In this document: positions 25,100-34,098 of the stretch, piece after piece | Numbering within the stretch: position 1 is the first letter of the stretch | Layout: every line of letters begins with the position of its first letter | From: Bacillota bacterium | Lineage (GTDB): Bacteria > Bacillota > Clostridia > Acetivibrionales > DSM-27016 | Length of the DNA: 64,000 bases | NCBI GenBank assembly: GCA_023390115.1 | Contig: JAEWDM010000004.1 | Location: forward strand, 57,743-121,742 | Direction of reading: 5' to 3' | The notes under the pieces: generated by a model | Told to the model about the DNA's origin: nothing | What the model saw: only the letters and a program-made list of their open reading frames with translations | Database searches by the model: none | Made by a program: the position numbers and the translations under genes

Positions 25100-26188
25100 A
25101 TGCAGAAAATACGTTTGGGCGTAATCGGCACAGGTCTGGCGTGGGAGAGACTCCACTATCCCGCAATCCTTGAATTGAAGGACAAGTATGAGATTGCGGC
25201 GCTTTCAAACCGCACGATGAAGGATGCTCAGGAATTTGCCAAAAAAATAAGCCTTGCACCTGAAAACATTTATCAGGATTATAAGGAAATGCTTAAAAGG
25301 GATGATATTGACGCAGTGGACATACTTGTGCCCATAGAAATGAATTACGGTGTTTCTTCAGATGTTGCCGCAGCAGGAATAGATTTTATTTGTGAGAAGC
25401 CTTTAGCCGCAAATCTTGACGACGCAAGAAAATATGTTGAATTGTCCAAAAAGTACTCCCTTAAAATAATGATTGCCGAAAACTACAGGTATAACGAGGA
25501 AAACAATATAATTCGCAGTATTATAGGCTCGGGCAAAATAGGAGATGTAATTTATTTCATAAGAAACAATATTACCTGCTTCCCCTGTGAAATGTCCAAG
25601 GATACCTTCGCAGGCACCGAATGGCGGCAGCACCCCAAGTTTGCGGGAGGTGCGTTTTTAGATGCCGCACTCCACGATATCGCAGCAATACGCCATATTT
25701 TTGGGGATATAGAATGTGTACAGGCTTTCGGAAAGCCCCAGAAGGAGGATTTTAACCCCTATGTTTCGGTAAATTCCAATATGCTTTTTAAAAATGGAAT
25801 AACAGGGTATTTCAGCTACTTTCCCTCCGGCATGGAGCCTCAAAAGCCGCTAACCGGGTTCAGAATCTTTGGTACAAAAGGAGAAATATACCTTGAGGAA
25901 AAAAACTGCGGCATTATAAACCTGGCCTATAACAACGGACCGGCAGAACAGATTCCCTATACTCCCGAGCGCGGCTATTACAATGAGCTTATGAATTTTT
26001 ACAATGCCTTTAACGGAAAGGAAGAAATACTAGTGACCCCCGAGGTTGAATTCGGAGATGTCAAAACAGTATTCAGCATAATGGAATCGGTTTCAAAGCA
26101 AAGAGTAGTATATATTGAAGAAAATCAAAGCCGTAAGGACAGGTACTATATTGAAGGGTGTGCCGATGTAAATTCCTACCTGCAGTAA
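25100..26188 (+). CDS. Gfo/Idh/MocA-family oxidoreductase
   Basis: The 362-residue enzyme has an N-terminal NAD(P)-binding Rossmann domain (RLGVIGTGLAWERLHYP) and the family EKPLA motif (FICEKPLAANLDDA, Lys near 97). The C-terminal alpha/beta substrate domain contains the GGAFLDAALHDIAAIRHIFG segment with the conserved Asp and His. Family members oxidise or isomerise sugars, inositols or bile pigments, and the substrate cannot be read from the sequence. The start has GGAGAG upstream. It is a lone plus-strand gene and ends at a shared terminator with the convergent FlxA-like operon. Confidence 0.9.
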   Translation: MQKIRLGVIGTGLAWERLHYPAILELKDKYEIAALSNRTMKDAQEFAKKISLAPENIYQDYKEMLKRDDIDAVDILVPIEMNYGVSSDVAAAGIDFICEKPLAANLDDARKYVELSKKYSLKIMIAENYRYNEENNIIRSIIGSGKIGDVIYFIRNNITCFPCEMSKDTFAGTEWRQHPKFAGGAFLDAALHDIAAIRHIFGDIECVQAFGKPQKEDFNPYVSVNSNMLFKNGITGYFSYFPSGMEPQKPLTGFRIFGTKGEIYLEEKNCGIINLAYNNGPAEQIPYTPERGYYNELMNFYNAFNGKEEILVTPEVEFGDVKTVFSIMESVSKQRVVYIEENQSRKDRYYIEGCADVNSYLQ

Positions 26189-26202
26189 GTAAAATGCCGG
26201 AC

Positions 26203-26236
26203 AAAAAGGCTTCCGGACTTCCCGGAACCCTTTTAT
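26203..26236. terminator. Bidirectional terminator between convergent genes
   Basis: AAAAGG-TTCCGG and CCGGAA-CCTTTT form a stem of about 12 bp with one mismatch, flanked by A and T runs. It serves both the oxidoreductase gene and the FlxA-like operon. Confidence 0.75.
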
Positions 26237-26247
26237 TCGGCAGCGCT

Positions 26248-26592
26248 CTATACCAGAACATCAATTTTATTGGGAAACATCCCATCAAGCCTCTCCTTTG
26301 GCGAAGCTCCGCTTTGCGCCTTATCCGCGGGAGCTGCCTTCTGCACGCCCTTCTGCTCCTGCTTTGACATCTCAGTCTTCTTCTGCTGTATTTGCGCCTC
26401 AATTTGCTGGATTTGAAGCTGAAGCTGCTTTGCCTTTTCCTGCTTTGTTTCTGAATCTCCGCTGCTTTGATTAACCTTTTGCAGCTCCTTCTCAAGACTT
26501 GCCTTCTGTTTTTCCAGATACGCCAGCTCATTATTTCCGCTTGATGCAGAGTATGAGCCGCTTGAATTGCCTGATACAGACGAAACATTCAT
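26248..26592 (-). CDS. FlxA-like coiled-coil protein
   Basis: The 114-residue protein has a Ser/Gly-rich start (residues 1-20) and a strongly predicted coiled coil at about 22-85, rich in Lys, Glu and Gln. A short charged tail follows. This layout matches the FlxA family, which in E. coli is made under flagellar sigma control, though its function is unknown. It follows another gene by 43 bases on the same strand, and both may be read from an upstream sigma-D-like promoter. There is no signal peptide. Confidence 0.75.
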   Translation of the reverse strand: MNVSSVSGNSSGSYSASSGNNELAYLEKQKASLEKELQKVNQSSGDSETKQEKAKQLQLQIQQIEAQIQQKKTEMSKQEQKGVQKAAPADKAQSGASPKERLDGMFPNKIDVLV

Positions 26593-26635
26593 ACCGGTAA
26601 CCTCCCGCTAATTATTTTTGCAGCCTGCTCCCCCC

Positions 26636-27340
26636 TTACAAGCTCGTTTGCAAAGAATCCTGAATTTCATCATACTGTACGGCCTCAAACTGTGTTTCAT
26701 AGGCCCTGACCATGGACTGGAATTCATCATCAACCGGCATTATACGGTTGCTGAAAAAGGCTGCTCCTCTATTGCCATTATCACGATTCCATAGCATATC
26801 GCCGTCTGCCGGATAGGGATTATAAGCCGATTGCAGAGCCTCTATAATAGAGCTTTTCTGCTCCTCCGTGATTTCTCCTGCTGCTATAAGGCTGTCCAGA
26901 ATGGATTCAATCGAATTGTCATCTTCATCCGCAGACGGCATGGGGGAAGGAGGAGGCATTTTTTCAGGCTTTGAAGCTTCCAAGACATCTTTAACGGCAG
27001 TTCTTTGCTCCGCCGTAATTATGCCCTCTTCTACCAGACTGTCCAAAGGATCTGCAAATGCCGCGTAATTTGACTGAATCTTATAACGGGAATATGAAGA
27101 GGACTGCATGGCGCTTTCAATGGCCTTTTTAATTTCTTCCTCCTGCTCTTCCGTAATTGTTCCCGCGGCCACAAGCTCATCCAAAGGCTGTACCGCCCCG
27201 TTGCCGCCCATACTGCCCGTATCGCTCAATGCTATTTCAGTCAATTGCTCAACATCCTCATTATCAGATAGTTCCGCTGTATAGCTCCTGCTATAATACC
27301 AGTTGTTGATCATCTGTTGATAGTCACTAATTGAGTTCAT
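26636..27340 (-). CDS. Unknown protein with three SHOCT-like helical repeats
   Basis: The 234-residue product contains three copies of a motif of about 26 residues, at about 52-77, 98-123 and 147-172. The common pattern is LDxLVxxGxITxEQ followed by a helix ending in ALxSA. Each copy resembles a SHOCT-type helical hairpin. Linkers are acidic or proline-rich (PPPSPMPSADED). The ends are acidic and there is no signal or membrane segment. The start at 27340 has AGGAGG with an 8-base spacer. I do not know the function. Pairing with a FlxA-like gene hints at a motility-linked or surface-linked role. Confidence 0.7.
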   Translation of the reverse strand: MNSISDYQQMINNWYYSRSYTAELSDNEDVEQLTEIALSDTGSMGGNGAVQPLDELVAAGTITEEQEEEIKKAIESAMQSSSYSRYKIQSNYAAFADPLDSLVEEGIITAEQRTAVKDVLEASKPEKMPPPSPMPSADEDDNSIESILDSLIAAGEITEEQKSSIIEALQSAYNPYPADGDMLWNRDNGNRGAAFFSNRIMPVDDEFQSMVRAYETQFEAVQYDEIQDSLQTSL

Positions 27341-27346
27341 TAACAT

Positions 27347-27722
27347 TACCTCCTACAGCTATTTTATTATCCTGCACAAATTGTTCCATTTAGTTTATCG
27401 GAAGATCTACATTTTAAAAGTGTGGCAATATTGCGGCAAAACTCAGGCAGCTTTTGCCCGAGCCCGACCTTTATTGCTTTTATATCCATTTATTATTTAA
27501 AATGTAACCTTTGTAGAATAATTGTATCTTTTATTCGTATTAAAGTTCTTGTTTTATGTATAATTTTTCTTTAAATTACAAAAATATTTTTCTTTTATAT
27601 CTTTAAATTTTAGTTATGCTGAGAAAATCATGGTAATATTGTGATAAAATAAAATAAACAGAAATTAAAAAATGACATTAAATACCATACATGATAAAAT
27701 GTATGTGGAGGACTAAAGCGCA
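27347..27722. other. Divergent intergenic region between the repeat-protein operon and the response regulator
   Basis: This stretch of 376 bases holds no gene. On the minus strand TCCGATAA at 27395-27402 resembles a sigma-D -10 element (GCCGATAA), but the matching -35 is poor. Before the response regulator a perfect 7-bp inverted repeat, CATACAT / ATGTATG (27686-27692 and 27699-27705), directly precedes GGAGG. Confidence 0.45.
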
Positions 27723-28418
27723 ATGGATAAAAAGTTAATTTATATAGCTGATGATGAGGCAAATATATGTAATATAATAAAATCTTTCCTTGTAAATGAC
27801 GGGTACGAAGTAGAAGCTTTTAATGATGGCCGCTCTCTTCTTGAAGCATTCAGTATCAGGCAGGCAAGCATGCTTATTATAGACATAATGATGCCTCAGA
27901 TGGATGGATTCTCTCTATGCACAGCGATACGTCAAAAAAGTACTGTGCCTATAATAATAGTATCCGCAAAGGATACTGAAGCCGACAAAATAGCCGGACT
28001 GACATTGGGGAGTGATGACTATCTTACAAAACCGTTCAGCCCAATGGAGCTTCTTGCAAGGGTCAAAAGCATTTTTAGAAGAGTTTACCTGGATAAAGCA
28101 CAGGATAAAGAAGCTCAAGTTATACAAGCTTCAGACATATCAATAAATCCTGTCAGCAAGCAGGCTACCTGCAAAAACAAGGAGCTGTGCCTTACAGGAA
28201 CAGAATTTTCACTGCTTTGCTATTTGCTTGAAAATAAAAACAGAGCTGTAAGCAGGCATGAGCTTTTAGACAAAATATGGGGATTTGAAAATGATGTTGA
28301 GACCCGCGCAACCGATGATATGATAAAAAGGATCAGAAAAAAGCTTTTAGCTGCCGACTCTATGTTAAAGATTGATACTATTTGGGGATTTGGATTTAAA
28401 ATACAGGAAGAGGAATGA
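27723..28418 (+). CDS. OmpR/PhoB-family response regulator
   Basis: The 231-residue protein has a receiver domain (about 4-118) with D10/D11, phosphate acceptor D54 (IIDIMMPQMDGF) and the conserved Lys in DYLTKPFSP. A winged-helix DNA-binding domain follows (about 130-230, ending DTIWGFGFKIQ). It is phosphorylated by the histidine kinase encoded four bases downstream. The signal and target genes are unknown. A short inverted repeat right before the ribosome binding site may be an autoregulatory site. Confidence 0.95.
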   Translation: MDKKLIYIADDEANICNIIKSFLVNDGYEVEAFNDGRSLLEAFSIRQASMLIIDIMMPQMDGFSLCTAIRQKSTVPIIIVSAKDTEADKIAGLTLGSDDYLTKPFSPMELLARVKSIFRRVYLDKAQDKEAQVIQASDISINPVSKQATCKNKELCLTGTEFSLLCYLLENKNRAVSRHELLDKIWGFENDVETRATDDMIKRIRKKLLAADSMLKIDTIWGFGFKIQEEE

Positions 28419-28422
28419 TGTT

Positions 28423-29880
28423 ATGAAAAGGAATTCAATAACGTGGAAAATTTTTAGATATAACATGGTTGTAATCATTATGCTTATCGCATTGACAACA
28501 ATAATATTCAATATCGCAATACGCCTGTACATAGAAAACGATGTGGCACGGCAATTAAATACTATAGCATTAAATACTGAGGATACGGCACTGAAAAAAG
28601 GACCTGAGCTTTTTCCTGAGCATGGTATGCTTCCGCCTCCTCCGGACATTCCCGGCAATACTTCAAAAGGAAATGACGATTTTTTTAAGTTTTATTTTAT
28701 GCTGGATCGATCGCTAAAGCAGACGCTCTCTGTTTTAAATGCGGATTACCTGTTATTTGATTCTGACAAAAATTTAATAAATTCCTCTCCCGAAGGATAT
28801 TTCGGTGTTTCGGAGAGCTTATTGGCCAAAATCACCAGCGAGCTTAGTAATTCTTTTGTCTCCGGTGACGGCAAATATCTGAATTTCGACTTCTCAGGCA
28901 CAGAATATATAGCCATCGCAAAGCCTGTATCCCTCAAAAACACCTTCGGGCTTGGCTGGATAATAATATATTCAAGCCTTCAAAAGGTTAACCATTTACA
29001 GTATATGATAAATGCAATATTATTAGCTATACTTATTCTATCATCACTGGTCCTTGCTGTTTTTTCATCGATTTCCGCAAAAAAAATATCTGAACCCTTT
29101 TCATATCTCAGCCGCCACATAGGCTCAATTGCTGAGAGAAACTTTGGTGCTAAAATTAAGATGCCGATATACAGTGAGCTGGAGCAATTTATAAACAGTA
29201 TAAATATAATGTCTGAAAAGCTTGAGAAGTACGACAAGGTTCAGAAAACCTTTCTGCAAAATGTGTCTCATGAATTCAGAACCCCCCTTATGTCTATTCA
29301 AAGCTATGCAGAGGGAATAAAGTACGATGTTGTGGAGGCCGGCACCGCAACAAATATTATAATAGATGAGTCAAAGCATCTGGCACATCTTGTAGACGAT
29401 CTGATGTACCTGTCACGGCTTGACACGCTTGAAGAGAATTACCATTTTACCAACTTAAATTTTAACGATTTAATAAACAACTGTATAGAGAGAATGAATG
29501 GAATAGCCATAAACAACAATATACAAATCATCTGCGGCTGCAGCTCTGAAAAAGTAGAAATAATGGCGGATCATGAAAAGCTTTCGCGTGCAATTACAAA
29601 CATAATAAGCAATTGCATAAGATATGCCAGCAGTAAGGTAGAAATAGAATTTAAAAGCACCGAGCACAGCAAATTAATTTTATTGATATGGGACGACGGC
29701 CACGGATTTGCATCTGAAGATCTTCCTAATATTTTTGAAAGATTTTATAAGGGCAAAAAGGGGAATTTCGGACTCGGGCTGGCAATAGCAAGAAATGTTA
29801 TTGAAAAGCATAAAGGAAAGGTCACCGCTCAGAATTCCGAGTCGGGTGCATTATTTATAATAGAGCTGCCGCTGCTGTGA
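28423..29880 (+). CDS. Membrane sensor histidine kinase
   Basis: The 485-residue kinase has a membrane helix at about 13-35, an extracytoplasmic sensor of about 150 residues and a second helix at about 195-217, followed by a HAMP-like linker. The HisKA domain carries H283 (NVSHEFRTPLMS). The HATPase_c domain has the N box (NIISNCIRYASS), G1 (WDDGHGF) and G2 (GNFGLGLAIA). The sensor has a proline-rich stretch (LPPPPDIPG). The start at 28423 lies just after the response regulator stop and is preferred over an upstream frame that overlaps that gene. The stimulus is unknown. Confidence 0.95.
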   Translation: MKRNSITWKIFRYNMVVIIMLIALTTIIFNIAIRLYIENDVARQLNTIALNTEDTALKKGPELFPEHGMLPPPPDIPGNTSKGNDDFFKFYFMLDRSLKQTLSVLNADYLLFDSDKNLINSSPEGYFGVSESLLAKITSELSNSFVSGDGKYLNFDFSGTEYIAIAKPVSLKNTFGLGWIIIYSSLQKVNHLQYMINAILLAILILSSLVLAVFSSISAKKISEPFSYLSRHIGSIAERNFGAKIKMPIYSELEQFINSINIMSEKLEKYDKVQKTFLQNVSHEFRTPLMSIQSYAEGIKYDVVEAGTATNIIIDESKHLAHLVDDLMYLSRLDTLEENYHFTNLNFNDLINNCIERMNGIAINNNIQIICGCSSEKVEIMADHEKLSRAITNIISNCIRYASSKVEIEFKSTEHSKLILLIWDDGHGFASEDLPNIFERFYKGKKGNFGLGLAIARNVIEKHKGKVTAQNSESGALFIIELPLL

Positions 29881-29897
29881 CCGGCAGCCCCTTTTTG
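29865..29897 (+). terminator. Terminator of the two-component operon
   Basis: GCTGCCG / CGGCAGC (29865-29871 and 29882-29888) overlaps the kinase stop and is followed by CCCTTTTT. Confidence 0.85.
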
Positions 29898-29907
29898 ATA
29901 TTTTGCC

Positions 29908-31080
29908 TTACACTCCATAAAATTGCCGTGTAAGCCTCAAAGCGGAATCCTCAAGAATTCCAAGCCTCTTTGCAAGATGAAAAACAGTATATCTCGGCCT
30001 TATTTCCATGGCATGTATCACGCTTTCTGTGAAGACCTCCTTTTTAATGCCCAGCTCAAAAGGATTGCCGCACGCCCCGACTCTCTTTAAAAGGCCTCTG
30101 ATTTCTGCAGGATTAGGTGAGACTATTTCAAAATCAACCTTATCCTTAACCATTTCATACAAATATGAAACTATTACCGTACCTACACCTACCGAATTGC
30201 CGTGAAGAGGGTGCTTCTCCCCTCTTGCCAGAGCATCCATCTCCCAATAATGTGCCAGATGATGCTCCGCCCCCGAAGCCGGTCTGGAATTTCCCGCCAG
30301 ACCCATTGCAATTCCTGAAAGAATGAGAGCTTCTATCATATATCTTATGGAATGCTTATCCCGCTCTGCAATTCCGTCTATATTGCCTATGCACTTATCC
30401 ATGGCATTTTTCACCAGGCTTACACAGGTTTCGCAGTAATATTCATTATTTATATCCTTTGAAAGCTTCCAGTCGGCCAACGCCGTATATTTGCCCAGTA
30501 TATCCCCAAAGCCCGCACATATCATTTCCCGGGGGGCATTGCTCATGGCTTGCAAATCACACAGGATTGAAACAGGATATACCGCCTCATAGGTCTTTTT
30601 AAATCCGTCTATTATAAGAGGCGATACTGTAGAAGCATATCCGTCCATGGATGGAGCGGTTGCCGCTATCAAATAAGGTATTTCAAGCTTAAGGCTTATA
30701 ATCCTTGCCAGATCATTCAAGGTCCCCGACCCTACGGCCACTATAAGGGAAACATCTCTCCCTATCTCCGTCACAAGCCTTCCGACCGCTTTTTCATCAG
30801 GCACAAGGGGATGAAGAGATTCAAAAACATGCTTTCCCACTTCAAGCCCTTCTTTTTTTAAAGCCTCCTCAATACTACTTCCCTTCACAGAATAGGTATT
30901 GCTATCGGCTATAAGGAATATCCTGCCGGTCTTATATTTCAGTGCAAGGCTTACTGCGTCTTTTGTTATATCCTGCTCCACCGCAATCCTTTGGATGTCC
31001 ACCGAGTGACTTCTTCCGCATGCGCATTCAAATGACAGATTTACCATTTCACTTACAGGCAAGCTTAATATATTATCCAT
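29908..31080 (-). CDS. Glycerol-1-phosphate dehydrogenase (AraM/EgsA type)
   Basis: The 390-residue protein belongs to the iron-alcohol-dehydrogenase-like superfamily. It has the GSGTLNDLARIIS nucleotide segment, the APSMDGYAS motif, and metal-ligand histidines in SGAEHHLAHYWE and EKHPLHGNSVG. Bacterial AraM reduces dihydroxyacetone phosphate to sn-glycerol-1-phosphate, the stereoisomer used in archaeal lipids. In Bacillus it feeds heptaprenylglyceryl phosphate. The physiological use here is not shown by the neighbours: it stands between a two-component system and a protease gene. Confidence 0.85.
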   Translation of the reverse strand: MDNILSLPVSEMVNLSFECACGRSHSVDIQRIAVEQDITKDAVSLALKYKTGRIFLIADSNTYSVKGSSIEEALKKEGLEVGKHVFESLHPLVPDEKAVGRLVTEIGRDVSLIVAVGSGTLNDLARIISLKLEIPYLIAATAPSMDGYASTVSPLIIDGFKKTYEAVYPVSILCDLQAMSNAPREMICAGFGDILGKYTALADWKLSKDINNEYYCETCVSLVKNAMDKCIGNIDGIAERDKHSIRYMIEALILSGIAMGLAGNSRPASGAEHHLAHYWEMDALARGEKHPLHGNSVGVGTVIVSYLYEMVKDKVDFEIVSPNPAEIRGLLKRVGACGNPFELGIKKEVFTESVIHAMEIRPRYTVFHLAKRLGILEDSALRLTRQFYGV

Positions 31081-31125
31081 TGCAACATTTCCTTTTCTCT
31101 TATGTTTTTATAATACTGCCTGCCT

Positions 31126-33540
31126 CTACTTTTTGTCGTTCTTTCCAAAGCTGGAGACTGTTTTTGCAAACTTTTTAAGCTTTTCATATACCAGGTAATT
31201 TACAGTCCTCTGAGGATAGGTTCCGTCCTGCCTCTTTTGTCCCGCCTTTATCCCTGTCAATATTTCTATTCCCTGATCTATGGTCTTAACAGGATATATA
31301 TGAAAATTCCCACTTCTCACCGCCTGAATCACTTCATCGTTAAGAACAAGATTTTTTATGTTCTGATGCGGTATTATTACTCCCTGCTTTCCATTCAGCC
31401 CTCTTACCTTGCATAATTGAAAAAACCCCTCTATCTTATTGGTAACACCGCCTATGGGCTGTATTTCCCCTTTCTGGTTTACAGATCCCGTTACGGCTAT
31501 GTATTGCTTTATGGGAATCTCCGCAAGACTGGAAATTATCGCATACAGCTCGGCGCTTGATGCGCTGTCTCCGTCAACCCCGCTGTATAGCTGCTCGAAG
31601 CAGAGGCTTCCTGAAAGTGACAAGGGCATTTCCTGAGCATACTTCTGACCTATATACCCGCTTAAAATAAGCACCCCCTTGGTATGAGAGGTTCCGCTCA
31701 TTTCAATCTCTCTTTCTATATTTACAATTCCGCTTTCCCCTATATAAGTGTTTGCCGTTATTCTGGACGGCTTTCCAAAGGAATAGTCCCCCATATCCAA
31801 TATGGAAAGCCCGTTTATCTGTCCTATGACTTCACCGTCGGTGTCAATCATTATTGTACCGTCCTCCAAAAGAGACAGCAGCTTTCTGTCATATTTATCT
31901 GAACGGTAATTTTTTTCCTTTACGGCTTTTTTTACATGACGGCTGCTTACAATACAGTCTCCCTCTATTTCTGCCCATGCACAGGACTCGCAAAGTATTT
32001 CAACTATTTCATTAAACCTTGTCGACAGCTTGCTCTGATCCTCAACAAGCCTGGAGCTATACTCAACTACTCCGGCAAGGCCGGCTTTGTCGAAATGCAG
32101 GGTATCCTCCTTGTGGCAGAAGGAGCTTATAAACTGTACCAGCTTCATGATATTTTCCCGGCTTCTATCCATTTCCTCATCGAAATCAACCTTTATTTTA
32201 AAAAGCTTTTTAAAGTCCTCATCATACTGGTACAGCAACTGGTACAGGTACTCGCTTCCTACAAGAACCACCTTGACGTTTATGGGGATCGGCTCAGGCT
32301 TCAAGGCTGAAACAGCAACAAGCCCCATCTGCTCCTTCATATTTTCAATATTTATTTGCTTTGTTCTCAACACCCGTTTTAATGCTTCCCATGACTGTAC
32401 ATTATTTAAAACGTCCTTTGCCTGTAAAATAAGATACCCTCCGTTAGCCTGATGAAACAGCCCTGCCTTTATCATGGTAAAATGAGTAGTCATTGTGCCA
32501 AACTCATTTTCATACTCAAGCTTTCCCAGAAGGTTGTAAAATGTAGGGTTAAAGTCTGCAATTACCGGAACACCGTCAAGCTCGCTGTTATCCACCAGCA
32601 GATTGACCTTATACCTGTCCGTTACTGAATCGGAGCTGCTTTTCATCCATGGTACAATCAATTGCTGCTGCTCATAGGGAGCATCCTCCTCCCTGAAGTC
32701 ATCAAGGTTGGATAATATGTCTTCCTGGACATTTCCCAGGTATTCCGATATCTTTTCGTAATCCCTGTACTTTTCCTTAAGATCGCTTATATGCATTCCC
32801 ACAGCGTACAAAGCTATCTTGTTTTCCCATTCTGCAATTTTAGCTTCAGCGTCCCTTTCCACATTGCGGATTTTACGTATAATATCCATTGTCTCTCTCT
32901 GTATGATATCCGACCTTTCATTCAGCTCCAGCTTGGCATTTTCATCAAGGTCCCCATATTCCTTTTCACTGAGAGTCTTTCCCTCAACCACAGGCAAAAA
33001 GTATATTCCGGCATTTGTTGTCTTAACCTTGAAGCCGTGCTTTGCAGCATCTTCATTAAGCTTATCTATAAGCAGGCTCCTTTTACCCTCATACTCTTTT
33101 TCAATAGAGGCCTTTTCCTTTTCATAATCTTCACTGTCAAATGCCTTTGATATCTCAAGCTTTAATATTTTAACAAAGTCATCCATATCCTTTTGAAAAA
33201 TTTTTCCCATACCTGCAGGAAGGCTTATCGCCATAGGCTGATTGGGCTTGCTGAAATTAAACATATAACACCAGTCGTCAGGGACCCTTTGCTGCAAGGC
33301 AATTTTTTTTATGTGGTTTTGAGCATAGCTTGTTTTTCCTGTCCCCGTAGCTCCGGATAAATACAAGTTGTATCCGCGTATTTTCACCTTAAGGCCGAAC
33401 TCCATAGCCTGAGCAGCCCTATCCTGTCCTATTATTCCATGAAACGGCTCTACCTCAGAGGTATCGGAAAAATCAAACATTTCCGGATCACATTCGTTCC
33501 GCAGCATGCTATAATCCAATTCGTTTATCTCAGTTGACAT
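31126..33540 (-). CDS. Lon-related ATP-dependent protease (AAA_32/Lon_C type)
   Basis: The 804-residue protein has an AAA domain with Walker A GATGTGKT (residues 63-70), a long helical insertion rich in Lys and Glu (about 120-260) and a Walker B/sensor region. The C-terminal S16 protease domain carries S659 (GVDGDSASSAE) and K702 (GGVTNKIEGF), 43 residues apart as in E. coli Lon. This is the Lon-like subgroup without the usual LonA N-terminal domain. It is probably a cytosolic quality-control protease. It is a single gene with a ribosome binding site of GGAGG type just upstream. Confidence 0.92.
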   Translation of the reverse strand: MSTEINELDYSMLRNECDPEMFDFSDTSEVEPFHGIIGQDRAAQAMEFGLKVKIRGYNLYLSGATGTGKTSYAQNHIKKIALQQRVPDDWCYMFNFSKPNQPMAISLPAGMGKIFQKDMDDFVKILKLEISKAFDSEDYEKEKASIEKEYEGKRSLLIDKLNEDAAKHGFKVKTTNAGIYFLPVVEGKTLSEKEYGDLDENAKLELNERSDIIQRETMDIIRKIRNVERDAEAKIAEWENKIALYAVGMHISDLKEKYRDYEKISEYLGNVQEDILSNLDDFREEDAPYEQQQLIVPWMKSSSDSVTDRYKVNLLVDNSELDGVPVIADFNPTFYNLLGKLEYENEFGTMTTHFTMIKAGLFHQANGGYLILQAKDVLNNVQSWEALKRVLRTKQINIENMKEQMGLVAVSALKPEPIPINVKVVLVGSEYLYQLLYQYDEDFKKLFKIKVDFDEEMDRSRENIMKLVQFISSFCHKEDTLHFDKAGLAGVVEYSSRLVEDQSKLSTRFNEIVEILCESCAWAEIEGDCIVSSRHVKKAVKEKNYRSDKYDRKLLSLLEDGTIMIDTDGEVIGQINGLSILDMGDYSFGKPSRITANTYIGESGIVNIEREIEMSGTSHTKGVLILSGYIGQKYAQEMPLSLSGSLCFEQLYSGVDGDSASSAELYAIISSLAEIPIKQYIAVTGSVNQKGEIQPIGGVTNKIEGFFQLCKVRGLNGKQGVIIPHQNIKNLVLNDEVIQAVRSGNFHIYPVKTIDQGIEILTGIKAGQKRQDGTYPQRTVNYLVYEKLKKFAKTVSSFGKNDKK

Positions 33541-33642
33541 ATAGCCTCCTCCCCATAAATAGCAAAGATCCAGACATAATATATTTTATATATTCTATAA
33601 TAATACGATAAAAACCTTTTTATCTGCAATGTTTTTACAATT

Positions 33643-34089
33643 TTACCTTTTCCACATTATAACCGCATCCTCACCCGTATCGGAATAATAGCCCTTCCTG
33701 ATTCCTTCCGTAACAAAGCCGTATTTACCGTAAAGACTTTGAGCTATAATGTTACTCTTTCTTACCTCAAGCGTTATGCTTAAAATTCCCTCGTCATCCG
33801 CCGCCGAGAGCAGGGCCTCCAAAAGCAGGCTTCCCACTCCCGCACCCCGGAACTCGGGATGCACCGCAATATTTGTAATATGCCCTTCGTCAAAAATTTT
33901 CCACATCCCCGCATAGCCTATGATTTTCCCATTAACACCGGCCACAAAATACCTTGCAAATTTATTTTTGGTAACCTCCTCCGCAAAGGCATTTTTCGAC
34001 CATGGAATCTTAAAGCTAAGGTGCTCTACAATCATTACATCGTTTATATGCTCTGAGGTCATGCGCATAATGTTAATGTTATTCAGCAT
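33643..34089 (-). CDS. rimI: Ribosomal protein alanine N-acetyltransferase RimI
   Basis: The 148-residue GNAT enzyme has the acetyl-CoA loop HPEFRGAGVGSLLLEAL and the C-terminal YGKYGFVTEGIRKGYY segment typical of RimI. It acetylates the N-terminal alanine of S18 or related proteins. It directly follows tsaB (9 bases), and tsaE is upstream of that, the common Firmicutes tsaE-tsaB-rimI arrangement. The ATG is preceded by GAGGGC. Confidence 0.92.
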   Translation of the reverse strand: MLNNINIMRMTSEHINDVMIVEHLSFKIPWSKNAFAEEVTKNKFARYFVAGVNGKIIGYAGMWKIFDEGHITNIAVHPEFRGAGVGSLLLEALLSAADDEGILSITLEVRKSNIIAQSLYGKYGFVTEGIRKGYYSDTGEDAVIMWKR

Positions 34090-34098
34090 TTAAAGCCC

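Noticed and set aside
26073..26588. 171-codon frame overlapping the FlxA-like gene and the oxidoreductase end
   Set aside because: Arg/Gln-rich shadow in another frame of the coiled-coil gene, and it crosses the terminator.
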